A DNA stretch of 64,000 nt, from the NCBI RefSeq assembly GCF_018069805.1, contig NZ_JAGPYN010000015.1:1-64000 (forward strand), given 5' to 3'. Made by a program: the position numbers and the translations under genes. The DNA is from Pseudoalteromonas ostreae (GTDB lineage Bacteria > Pseudomonadota > Gammaproteobacteria > Enterobacterales > Alteromonadaceae). A model generated the notes under the pieces. The model made no database searches, was not told the origin of the DNA, and saw only the letters and a program-made list of their open reading frames with translations. Positions 35,888 to 43,735 of this stretch are shown here, in pieces (position 1 is the stretch's first letter; every line of letters starts with the position of its first letter).

Positions 35888-36880
35888 ATGAACACGCAAT
35901 TTAAAGCTGTTGTAATAAATAATTGTAATGATACTTATTCTGCATCATTACAAACGCTCAATAATACTGATTTACCTGAGCATAATGTCATGCTTGAGGT
36001 CCTTTACAGCACCTTGAACTATAAAGATGGTTTAGCAATTACCGGCAAAGGCCCTGTTGTACGCTCATTCCCTATGGTGCCCGGCATAGATTTGGTGGGT
36101 AAAGTAGCAGCCAGTGATTATAGCGAGTTCGCTATTGATCAGTTGGTATTGCTAAATGGCTTTGGTGTTGGCGAAAAATACTGGGGGGGTCTGGCTCAAC
36201 AAGCCGCTGTTAATGGCGATTGGTTGATCCCCCTACCCGACACCTTAACGCCAAAACAAGCGATGCAAATTGGTACAGCCGGTTACACCGCGATGCTCAG
36301 TATTATTGCGCTTGAAAAGCAAGGGATCACTCCCGACTCTGGTGATATTTTAGTAACGGGTGCAAATGGTGGTGTGGGTAGCTTTGCCGTCTATTTACTT
36401 AATCTGCTAGGTTATACCGTAGTTGCAGCAACAGGTCGAGTCAATCAAAGCGAACATTTAAAACAACTTGGTGCCTCTGAAGTGATCGACCGAAATGAGC
36501 TATCAAATCCAGGTAAGCCATTAGCAAAAGAACGTTTTGCTGCAGCCATTGATTCAGTTGGCAGTCATACCCTTGCTAATATTTGTGCTTCTTTAAAGTA
36601 TGGCGGTGTAGTTACTGCTTGCGGTTTAGCACAAGGCATGGATTTTCCTGCATCCGTTGCGCCGTTTATTTTGCGTGGTATTTCATTGATCGGCATTGAC
36701 AGTGTAATGCGTCCAAAGGTCGACCGCGTCCAAGCATGGCAACGTCTAGGTGAGCTTGTTGAGCAGAACTACTTAGATAAAATATCGACTGAAATTAATT
36801 TAGAGCAGGTTATTAACGTGGCTGATGAGCTGATGGCCGGAAAGATTCGTGGTCGAGTAGTAGTTAATTGCCAATCATAA
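35888..36880 (+). CDS. acuI: acrylyl-CoA reductase (AcuI/YhdH family MDR oxidoreductase)
   Basis: A 330-residue medium-chain reductase of the YhdH/AcuI group, which reduces acryloyl-CoA to propionyl-CoA with NADPH, a detoxifying step in DMSP and acrylate metabolism in marine bacteria. LNYKDGLAITGKGPVVRSFP (about residues 42-61) is the group signature; VTGANGGVGSFAVYLL (about 156-171) the NADPH loop; ALDSVG-like AAIDSVGSHTL follows. No catalytic zinc ligands are present, as expected. TGGAG precedes the ATG. Regulated with acuR through the repeated operator. Confidence 0.9.
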   Translation: MNTQFKAVVINNCNDTYSASLQTLNNTDLPEHNVMLEVLYSTLNYKDGLAITGKGPVVRSFPMVPGIDLVGKVAASDYSEFAIDQLVLLNGFGVGEKYWGGLAQQAAVNGDWLIPLPDTLTPKQAMQIGTAGYTAMLSIIALEKQGITPDSGDILVTGANGGVGSFAVYLLNLLGYTVVAATGRVNQSEHLKQLGASEVIDRNELSNPGKPLAKERFAAAIDSVGSHTLANICASLKYGGVVTACGLAQGMDFPASVAPFILRGISLIGIDSVMRPKVDRVQAWQRLGELVEQNYLDKISTEINLEQVINVADELMAGKIRGRVVVNCQS

Positions 36881-37024
36881 AGAGGTTATATAAGCCAGCC
36901 TCGGCTCTGGCTTATATTTAAGCGTTAGGAGAATATACAAAATAATGAGTAGTATTTTTTGGTATCAAATTCACGTGATAAAAATTATAATTACGTCATT
37001 AGAGTTTAGTAAAAGAGTGTGAAC

Positions 37025-37441
37025 ATGAGTAATGAAGATTTATTCGGCAATAACCCGCTACAAGGCGTTAAACTTGAGCAAGTTGTATCAGAGTTAGTTG
37101 ATCAATATGGGTGGGAGCTTTTACATGCTTATCTACTGCTAAATTGTTTTAAAAACAACCCTGACATCAAATCTGCAGTTAAATTTTTGCGTAAAACCCA
37201 GTGGGCACAAGATAAAGTTGAAAACTTTTATCTTTATAGATTAAAAAATCTACCTAAACCCGATGATGTTCAATATGAACTGCCACCACGTGACCGCGTT
37301 ATTCCTGAAGATCATAAACCGGGTGAACCATGTGAGTTAAGTTTTAGCGACGCAAAACGTATTCAAGCGAAAAAAGAAGCCAAAGATCGTGCGCGGACGC
37401 GTAAACAACGCTCAAATGCCAGTAACCCTTGGGGGAACTAG
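37025..37441 (+). CDS. VF530-family DNA-binding protein (DUF2132)
   Basis: A 138-residue protein whose first 70 residues (NPLQGVKLEQVVSELVDQYG, WELLHAYLLLNCF, DIKSAVKFLRKTQWAQDKVE) match the small VF530/DUF2132 domain, described as DNA-binding. A charged tail of about 65 residues (KPGEPCELSFSDAKRIQAKK, then RARTRKQRS) is longer than usual and basic. ATG 37025 has AAAGAG 7 nt upstream; a GTG two codons earlier is less good. Immediately after the stop come the remains of a DUF1852 gene. Confidence 0.85.
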   Translation: MSNEDLFGNNPLQGVKLEQVVSELVDQYGWELLHAYLLLNCFKNNPDIKSAVKFLRKTQWAQDKVENFYLYRLKNLPKPDDVQYELPPRDRVIPEDHKPGEPCELSFSDAKRIQAKKEAKDRARTRKQRSNASNPWGN

Positions 37442-37452
37442 TGCTAGGTGCT

Positions 37453-37946
37453 AAATTTAGTATTCCTGATAACTTTAGCGAGCTGCATGGCAAACTATTT
37501 AAATATTTTATTCGTTCTGACAGCTACAAAAAGCACTTTAAAAAGCCGCCAGTAATATGCCTAAGTGTTTGGATAACAAGACCTATCATCGTACTGAAAA
37601 TCAACCCCCTGCGTTAGGTGTTGAATATCAGCCAGATGAACCATCTTTGACTGAGCAATATTTCAAAAAATGGGCTTGCAGGTGCGTTATTTTATGCCGC
37701 TAAATAGTGTAGTAGCGCCCTTAGCCTTTTATTTTGTTGGTGATTTGCTAAATGATTACACTCACCTTGAGCTTATTAGCACTATGACACATTTCAAAAA
37801 ATCTACCGACCAGAGATTTATAATGCCAATGCGACTGCGGGGAAATCATATCAACCAAATTTGAGAACCTAGATCATTCGCTCACGCAGATTATTTATGA
37901 CCGTGAAGAGCGCAGTAAATTGGCGAATGAACAGGGGGAATTTGCC
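37453..37946 (+). pseudogene. decayed DUF1852 gene (5' end deleted, several frameshifts)
   Basis: Read across frames, the translation is KFSIPDNFSELHGKLFKYF, HFKKPPVICLSV | KTYHRTENQPPALGVEYQ, SLTEQYFKK | MGLQVRYFMPLNSVVAPLAF, YFVGDLLNDYTHLELISTM | FENLDHSLTQIIYDREERSK, LANEQGEFA. This follows the DUF1852 family order, a protein usually encoded just before core-type methionine synthase. At least three frame changes are needed (near 37577, 37668 and 37795-37860) and roughly the first half of the gene is missing: homology starts 12 bp after the previous gene's stop. Recognised from memory of the family. Confidence 0.8.
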
Positions 37947-38107
37947 AAAATTCTTAATCAGAAGCCAAAGAACTAGAAGCTGTGGGGGGTGATATCATTC
38001 AATTTGATGAGCCTGCATTTAATGTGTTTTTTGATGAAGTAAATGATTGGGGAATTGCGTGTTTAGAAAAAGCCATTGAAGGCCTTAAATGCGAAACGGC
38101 GGTACAT
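37938..38107 (+). pseudogene. metE: fragment of core-type cobalamin-independent methionine synthase
   Basis: EFAKILNQ | AKELEAVGGDIIQFDEPAFN, then VFFDEVNDWGIACLEKAIEG and LKCETAVH is the mid-section of the ~340-residue MetE-like enzymes (catalytic-barrel metal site region). It needs a frame change at about 37961, begins in the same bases (GAATTTGCC) that end the DUF1852 homology, and stops at ETAVH where CYGYG should follow. So both ends are deleted; nothing functional can remain. Confidence 0.82.
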
Positions 38108-38230
38108 ATGAGTTAGCAGCGGGCTAACGTGTTTCCCTATTTCATACGAGATAGAATTTCTGCCTCGTTTAACTTAATCTCCTTCACATCAAAACTAAAA
38201 CGCAAAGCTGTTAAAACATAGTTTAGTAAA

Positions 38231-38437
38231 TTAGCTACAATTTATTCTTGATGTTAAAACATGATCTTGCCAAGTCTCCGCTATTTTCAAATAGGATTTA
38301 GCAATCCCCTCTTTTTCAAAGCCAAGTCTTTGTAAGAGCATTTCGGAACGGATGTTTGATTGCATATAATTAGCAATAATTCTATGCAGTTTATATTCAG
38401 CAAAAACATATTGGATATATGTTTCTAAAAATTCAAA
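38231..38437 (-). pseudogene. N-terminally truncated GNAT acetyltransferase (RimJ type)
   Basis: An open stretch of 68 codons without a proper start reads FLETYIQYVFAEYKLHRIIA, NYMQSNIRSEMLLQRLGFEK, EGIAKSYLKIAETWQDHVLT, closely matching the last third of RimJ-like acetyltransferases. A stop (TAG) at 38438-38440 ends homology upstream; the acetyl-CoA loop is gone. On the same strand at 38137-38237, another unrecognised frame reads LLNYVLTALRFSFDVKEIKL then NEAEILSRMK and may be a further gene fragment. Confidence 0.75.
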
Positions 38438-38476
38438 CTATTATTAATTAGACACTTAACATCTTAATAAATCTTG

Positions 38477-39106
38477 TTAGAGTTTATATTTTCGGCGAAC
38501 TTCATTTATTAAACGATGGCGAGAACTTTTCAGCCTTTCGTGTGGGGCAAATAATGAACTAACTGAATCTAAAAGGTTAACAGCAGAGTTAAGTTTAGAT
38601 AGTTGTTCATCAGTTAATTCTGTAAACGCTAATAAATCATTAATTTCAAGAATCGACAACTCTTTAGCTGCAATGTCCTCTGGTAAGCCTGATTTAGTAC
38701 ACAAGCCATATATGCCCTTTAAAAAATGCACCCATTCTTCTTTAATGTGATTGTTAAGCCCTGAATTTACTTTAGCGTCACCTGAAAAATGACCTTGCTT
38801 ATTAAGGTTAGCGAGAGCGGTTTTATAACGAGTAGCAAAAACAGCATAAATAGCATCGCGTGAATTGAGTGATTGAATTATGCCTAACCATGAAGCATAA
38901 CCTTTTGCATAATATTCTATTTCTTGTTCACTATCATAAGAACCAAAAAATGAGTCACTTTTTAACGCTAGGTTTAGTTTATAAGAACATTGCGGCATTA
39001 AGCCATGTTCTTGGTACTCTCGTAGAGCTTGTTCGTTCGTTTTTGCAATATCAAGTAGCTCCTGCTTGGTATAGAAATGTTCATTAAGGTATTTGATTAA
39101 TTCCAT
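38477..39106 (-). CDS. DUF6058-like protein
   Basis: A 209-residue soluble, helix-rich protein. The opening MELIKYLNEHFYTKQELLDI, then GLMPQCSYKL, resembles DUF6058 proteins, named natural-product biosynthesis proteins from genomic context; I am only moderately sure of this. The second half (EEWVHFLKGIYGLCTKSGLP, NEVRRKYKL end) shows no catalytic motif I know. No biosynthetic cluster is visible here. It lies between a decayed region and DUF3859/kinase genes on the same strand. Confidence 0.6.
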   Translation of the reverse strand: MELIKYLNEHFYTKQELLDIAKTNEQALREYQEHGLMPQCSYKLNLALKSDSFFGSYDSEQEIEYYAKGYASWLGIIQSLNSRDAIYAVFATRYKTALANLNKQGHFSGDAKVNSGLNNHIKEEWVHFLKGIYGLCTKSGLPEDIAAKELSILEINDLLAFTELTDEQLSKLNSAVNLLDSVSSLFAPHERLKSSRHRLINEVRRKYKL

Positions 39107-39218
39107 TAGCTCTGAGCCTCCACTAAATACTTGTTATTTTTATTTGCACGTAAATTATAAGTTTACTAGATATTAATACACTCTAGCTAATGTCTATGCA
39201 CAACTTGCTATGAAAATA

Positions 39219-39650
39219 TCAATACCCGCGCTTTTGCCAAAACTCAATTTCTGACATTGACTCTTGTTCAAACACAGAAAATGTTTTATCGGCAATCAGT
39301 TTACCGTTTAGCTCTATAGTCATACGCCAATCGCCTATTTTATTGCTAATGGGTTTCCACAAGGTATCGCCTAGGTAAAAGTGCCAGTCGTTGTCTTTAA
39401 CGTATTCAAAGCCGTCAAATGGTGGCATTACCTTACCATCAGCATCCGGTATATCAGGATGGTATATACAATAATGAAGCTTTTCGCCTTTGGCTTTTTT
39501 AATATTAATGATAAAACCAAACTCCACATCGAGTTGTGCGGGTACTTTTGTGGTAAATGCTTGAATTTGCGGCAAGGCTTTTGATGATGAGTCCCACTTT
39601 GTATAAATACCAAAGCTTTGCATAGTGATCACGGGCTTAGTTTTTGCCAT
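39219..39650 (-). CDS. DUF3859 protein
   Basis: A 143-residue soluble protein. SFGIYTKWDSSSKALPQI at the start, HPDIPDADGKVMPPFDGFEY in the middle and WRMTIELNGKLIADKTFSVF near the end fit the DUF3859 beta-sandwich family, of unknown function. It is 49 bp downstream of the kinase-like gene on the same strand, so they may be co-transcribed. Confidence 0.72.
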   Translation of the reverse strand: MAKTKPVITMQSFGIYTKWDSSSKALPQIQAFTTKVPAQLDVEFGFIINIKKAKGEKLHYCIYHPDIPDADGKVMPPFDGFEYVKDNDWHFYLGDTLWKPISNKIGDWRMTIELNGKLIADKTFSVFEQESMSEIEFWQKRGY

Positions 39651-39699
39651 TATTTATCCTTTTTTTGATGCATTAGTTTAACGTATTTATACGGCAAAA

Positions 39700-41523
39700 T
39701 TAAGCGCCAAAACGTTTAGGATCTTTAGGATAGAAAAAATCAGGCTGGCGATCACACAAGGCAAACTCACGGGTATTTTTGTAAGGTAGTTTCATGAATC
39801 CAGCGACACCGACATCAGTAATGCTCACCGCATATTGCATCAACTTATTAAGCAAGCGCTTAAACTGTGCTTCTTTAGTGCCATCTAACAAACGATAGTA
39901 ATGATGTATTTTCATTCTATCCGGTAAAGCTTCAAAAATAATGCAGCCGGTATGATGTATTTGGTTTAACTCAAATACACATTTGATCACTTTTTTAGGC
40001 AGCTGCAGTTGCTCGTCCGGATCTTTACCGTCTTCAAAATACGAATGTGGTCGGGTGACTTCTGAGCTTTTTAAATTCATTACCTCATAGTCAAGCTCTG
40101 GAAGTTGTTCAAACTTAAATGCACCTGTGCCATCACGATCCAGTTGAATGGTCTTTCTGGCATCAAATAAACAACACTTAAATAAGCCTTTTTGATGAAT
40201 GCTTTGTGCCAACATCACGGTATTATTAACCGCTTGGGTAAAAGCATGGCCTAGACTTTCGTCATGCATGATCAATGATGATTCAATGAACAGTGATTCT
40301 TCTTTCCAATGAAAGCTTAAGCCCCCTACTACTGGGTACTTTGCTAGTCGGCTGATAGACGCTAAAAATGCTTTTTCAGTATCGCCGGTATCAAACAGGA
40401 ATTCTTTATAATACCGGTCCAATTGAGCGTCATTTACATCAAGCAGTTGTTGGTTATGGTCGGCTTGGCGTAAAAATTGTTTACGTGAGCTATAAACAAC
40501 AGTCTCAGGTAGTTCGTCATCGTTACCAAACCAAAATGGAATATTGGCTCGCACATGCTCAGCTAAATTGAGCTCTGGTAAATATGCTTTTGCCATAGCA
40601 GGCATATTACGCATGAAGTAATCACCCGCCCCGTCTCTTGTAATTTTATTTTTAGAGAGCATACCGTCAATCACTTTTGCAAGCTCCATAGGGAGTCCTA
40701 ATGAACTAGCTGGGATCACTTGCGCACCAAATCGGCATGACTGTGCAGAAGCCAGTGCGTATAAGGTGGAAGCCACACCTTGCTCATCAAAACGCGGGGA
40801 TGATTTAGCGCCTGACATTTGCTCATCACCAATAAAATACACATCCCCCATCCGCGCATTGGTAGTACTTAAATCGCCAGACATTAAATCCATAAAGTTA
40901 CTGGTGATTGGCTCGCCATTACTGTCTATTTGGGCATACACTGAGCTGCCCCAGTCCACCAGCGATAAGCCTTGGGTATGTTCATCCCACACTAGATTAG
41001 AGGGCTTGATATCGCCATGCACAATCGGTTGTGGCGTTATGCCATTTTGCTGAGTGCGTAGGTCTATTAATACATTACGTAGTTTTAGCGCTAAACTGGT
41101 GATTGCTGCGGCGCTAAAGCGGCCTTTTTTAAGTGATACTTTTTCTAAGTCTTCGCCTAGCGCGCGGGCCATCATTAAAATGCCCTGCTTTTTTATCCGT
41201 TCAAAAGCATAAAACTTAGGCACTAATGGGTTATCTACTTGCGAGAGCATATACGCTTCGTCCTCAAGTCGATCACGTACACTTTGTGCCAAGGTGATAC
41301 GTGAAAATTTAAACACCCAAGGAAGTTTACGCTCATCTAAACCCGCAAACACAAATCCAAAAGCACCCGAGCCAATCATTTCAACCTGACTGTAGCCTAA
41401 ATTAGTGAGTTGCTTAATACAGATATTCAACCATTGGCGGTGTTTTTTGGCGTCATGGTGCGAAAGCAAATAGACCGACTGCTCTTCATTAATATAAAAA
41501 TTGTGGATTGCTTTGGTTTTCAC
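39700..41523 (-). CDS. Ser/Thr protein kinase-like protein
   Basis: A 607-residue soluble protein. The first 330 residues form a eukaryotic-like kinase: glycine loop GSGAFGFV (51-58), Lys72 in FKFSR, HGDIKPSN (169-176; HRD changed to HGD but Asp171 and Asn176 kept) and DWG (190-192) for DFG. A small set of inserts follows. Residues about 340-607 are an unrecognised domain ending in aromatic and charged text (CDRQPDFFYPKDPKRFGA). Catalysis is plausible. The start is GTG 41523 with a weak GAGAC upstream. Targets are unknown. Confidence 0.75.
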   Translation of the reverse strand: MKTKAIHNFYINEEQSVYLLSHHDAKKHRQWLNICIKQLTNLGYSQVEMIGSGAFGFVFAGLDERKLPWVFKFSRITLAQSVRDRLEDEAYMLSQVDNPLVPKFYAFERIKKQGILMMARALGEDLEKVSLKKGRFSAAAITSLALKLRNVLIDLRTQQNGITPQPIVHGDIKPSNLVWDEHTQGLSLVDWGSSVYAQIDSNGEPITSNFMDLMSGDLSTTNARMGDVYFIGDEQMSGAKSSPRFDEQGVASTLYALASAQSCRFGAQVIPASSLGLPMELAKVIDGMLSKNKITRDGAGDYFMRNMPAMAKAYLPELNLAEHVRANIPFWFGNDDELPETVVYSSRKQFLRQADHNQQLLDVNDAQLDRYYKEFLFDTGDTEKAFLASISRLAKYPVVGGLSFHWKEESLFIESSLIMHDESLGHAFTQAVNNTVMLAQSIHQKGLFKCCLFDARKTIQLDRDGTGAFKFEQLPELDYEVMNLKSSEVTRPHSYFEDGKDPDEQLQLPKKVIKCVFELNQIHHTGCIIFEALPDRMKIHHYYRLLDGTKEAQFKRLLNKLMQYAVSITDVGVAGFMKLPYKNTREFALCDRQPDFFYPKDPKRFGA

Positions 41524-41712
41524 TGCGAGGTCTCAACGTATTCTAAAAAATGTAAGAGATAAGGGTGAAGCTAGCTTATTGATTATTAATTTTTTAGTTC
41601 TAAATTTCTAGTCATTTAGCCTCAGCTTAGTGTGTCCTGACATTTTGCGCAAAAAAAGTATAAAAAGGCAATGTGTGTTAAAAAAATAATGCACCAAACT
41701 CACTAAACGACA

Positions 41713-41750
41713 GGTGATACTCCTTATTCATGGTGATACTCCTTATTCAT
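41713..41750. repeat. two perfect 19-bp tandem repeats
   Basis: GGTGATACTCCTTATTCAT occurs at 41713-41731 and 41732-41750, followed by a partial GGT. It lies in the 339-bp gap 41524-41862, which otherwise holds no gene I can see. Confidence 0.9.
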
Positions 41751-41802
41751 GGTAATTGCTTAGTTAGATATTACAGACTTTCTGGTTGGTAAAATAAAAG
41801 AA

Positions 41803-41841
41803 AAAAGCTGCGTGCTCAGCAAACTGATCACAACAGCTTTT
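41803..41841 (-). terminator. probable etfA terminator
   Basis: On the minus strand AAAAGCTG...CAGCTTTT forms an 8-bp stem with a 23-nt loop, followed by TTTCTTTTA. Confidence 0.55.
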
Positions 41842-41862
41842 AACAACCAGAATCGTTATAAA

Positions 41863-42789
41863 TTAGAGTGCTTGTTCAAGCTCTGGTAGCACATCAAATA
41901 AATCTGCTACTAAACCATAATCCGCCACTTGGAAGATTGGCGCATCGGGATCTTTATTGATAGCCACAATCACTTTAGAGTCCTTCATACCCGCTAAGTG
42001 CTGAATTGCGCCACTAATGCCTACGGCAATATATAAGTTAGGCGCAACGATCTTACCGGTTTGACCCACTTGCATATCGTTTGGCACAAACCCTGCGTCA
42101 ACCGCAGCACGAGACGCACCAATTGCCGCGTCTAGTTTATCGGCAATACCATTAAGTAATGAGAAGTTCTCGCCATTTTGCATACCGCGTCCACCTGATA
42201 TAACCACTTGCGCAGCAGTTAACTCTGGGCGCTCAGATTCGGTTTGCTCAACACTTACAAATGCGCTTAATTCACTGCTAAACACAGAATCAACAACACG
42301 ACTCTCAGCGGGAGCTTGCTCACCTTGCAGATCAAAGCTACTTGCACGAACGGTGATCACTTTTTTGCTATCCAGTGATTTTACAGTTGCGATGGCATTA
42401 CCTGCATAGATTGGGCGTTTAAATGTATCAGCGTCAACCACATCAATGATTTCTGAAATTTGTGCAACATCAAGTAATGCGGCAACACGTGGCATAAAAT
42501 TTTTGCCCGTTGTAGTGGCACTAGCAACAAGATGCGAATAATCTGGCGCAAGCGATAACACTAAATCTGCGATGTTCTCAGCTAACTGATGCGCATACTC
42601 GCTATGATCAGCCACCAGCACAGTGTTTACACCTGCAATACTGGCCACTATTTCACTCATTGGTGCTACGTTTTCACCAGCAATAAGTACATCAACAGCA
42701 AAACCAAGCTTTAATGCTGCATTTATGGTTTTAGAAGTTTCAGGCTTTAAACTGCCATTGTCATGATCTGCTATAACTAATGTTTTCAT
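41863..42789 (-). CDS. etfA: electron transfer flavoprotein, alpha subunit
   Basis: A 308-residue FAD-binding subunit. It takes electrons from acyl-CoA and branched-chain acyl-CoA dehydrogenases and passes them to ETF-ubiquinone oxidoreductase. The C-terminal FAD domain shows ISGGRGMQ (about 191-198), GASRAAVDAGFVPN, and IAVGISGAIQHLAGM (about 252-266), all conserved. It begins directly after the etfB stop (no gap). The cognate oxidoreductase is divergent at 43736. Confidence 0.96.
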   Translation of the reverse strand: MKTLVIADHDNGSLKPETSKTINAALKLGFAVDVLIAGENVAPMSEIVASIAGVNTVLVADHSEYAHQLAENIADLVLSLAPDYSHLVASATTTGKNFMPRVAALLDVAQISEIIDVVDADTFKRPIYAGNAIATVKSLDSKKVITVRASSFDLQGEQAPAESRVVDSVFSSELSAFVSVEQTESERPELTAAQVVISGGRGMQNGENFSLLNGIADKLDAAIGASRAAVDAGFVPNDMQVGQTGKIVAPNLYIAVGISGAIQHLAGMKDSKVIVAINKDPDAPIFQVADYGLVADLFDVLPELEQAL

Positions 42790-43539
42790 TTAAATCACCT
42801 TCGCTTGTGTTTTTAATAAATCAACTAACTGCGCTACATCATCAACAATGATACCGCCACTGCGTTTTGCCGGTTCATGTACCGCAACAAGCTCGATACG
42901 CGGGGTTAAATCTACACCTAGGCTATCAGCTGCAATTACCTCTAGTGGTTTACGTTTTGCTTTCATGATATTTGGCAATGACGCATAACGGGGTTCATTC
43001 AAACGTAAGTCTGTTGTGACCACGGCCGGTAACTTTAATACCACTGTTTGTAAACCGCCATCAACTTCACGCGTCACATTAACAGTGCCATTTGCTATGT
43101 CGACCTTTGATGCAAACGTACCTTGCCCGCGCCCCGTCAGAGCCGCCAGCATTTGACCTGTTTGATTGTTATCTGAATCAATCGACTGTTTACCTAAAAT
43201 CACCAATTCAGGAGCTTCTTGCTCGACGATTTTAGCAAGCAGCTTTGCAACGTGCAGCGATTCTAATTTCTCGTCAGTCTCAATATGAATCGCTTTATCG
43301 GCCCCCAGTGCCAGTGCTGTACGTAATTGTTCTTGGGATGCTTTAGCACCAATGGTAACAGCAATCACTTCAGTGGCAGTACCTGCCTCTTTTAAGCGGA
43401 TAGCTTCTTCAATGGCAATTTCGCAAAATGGGTTAAGTGCCATTTTCACATTAGTTAGATCAACGTCGCTATTATCGGCTTTAACGCGTGCTTTCACGTT
43501 GTAATCGATGACTCTTTTTATTGGAACGAGAACTTTCAT
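42790..43539 (-). CDS. etfB: electron transfer flavoprotein, beta subunit
   Basis: A 249-residue AMP-binding subunit, first gene of the etfBA operon. [19 protein letters not shown] at the start and [20 protein letters not shown] (about 126-145), the AMP-binding loop, are standard, as is [20 protein letters not shown] with AKRK following. Its promoter region is shared with the ETF-QO gene and holds two LiuR-type palindromes. Confidence 0.96.
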   Translation of the reverse strand: MKVLVPIKRVIDYNVKARVKADNSDVDLTNVKMALNPFCEIAIEEAIRLKEAGTATEVIAVTIGAKASQEQLRTALALGADKAIHIETDEKLESLHVAKLLAKIVEQEAPELVILGKQSIDSDNNQTGQMLAALTGRGQGTFASKVDIANGTVNVTREVDGGLQTVVLKLPAVVTTDLRLNEPRYASLPNIMKAKRKPLEVIAADSLGVDLTPRIELVAVHEPAKRSGGIIVDDVAQLVDLLKTQAKVI

Positions 43540-43569
43540 AGGAACTCCATAATTATTTAAACCTACAAG

Positions 43570-43585
43570 CTAACGTGTACGTCAA
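43570..43585. promoter_or_regulatory. LiuR-type operator, site 1
   Basis: CTAACGTGTACGTCAA fits TTnACGTnnACGTnAA at all but the first base. It lies 31 bp upstream of the etfB start. Confidence 0.65.
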
Positions 43586-43617
43586 CCTATTTATTTTATG
43601 AATTCAGACTACTTCCT

Positions 43618-43635
43618 GTTGACGTAAACGTCAAC
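43618..43635. promoter_or_regulatory. LiuR-type operator, site 2
   Basis: GTTGACGT-AA-ACGTCAAC, perfect 8-bp arms. It matches the pattern TTnACGTnnACGTnAA described for LiuR (MerR family) in gammaproteobacteria and recurs before the branched-chain dehydrogenase operon (63343-63370). Confidence 0.75.
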
Positions 43636-43735
43636 CTAAAATAACCTTAAACTATTCACAGCCTGTAACGTTTCATTTGCAAGTATGAAATTACCTTCCT
43701 CAAAGGTACGGCTCCGTCACACACAAGAGGTTATT

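Noticed and set aside
37429..37617. Open reading frame of 62 codons after the VF530 gene
   Set aside because: Its middle (SIPDNFSELHGKLFK, KKPPVICLSV) is DUF1852 sequence in one of several frames; it is part of the pseudogene, not a gene.
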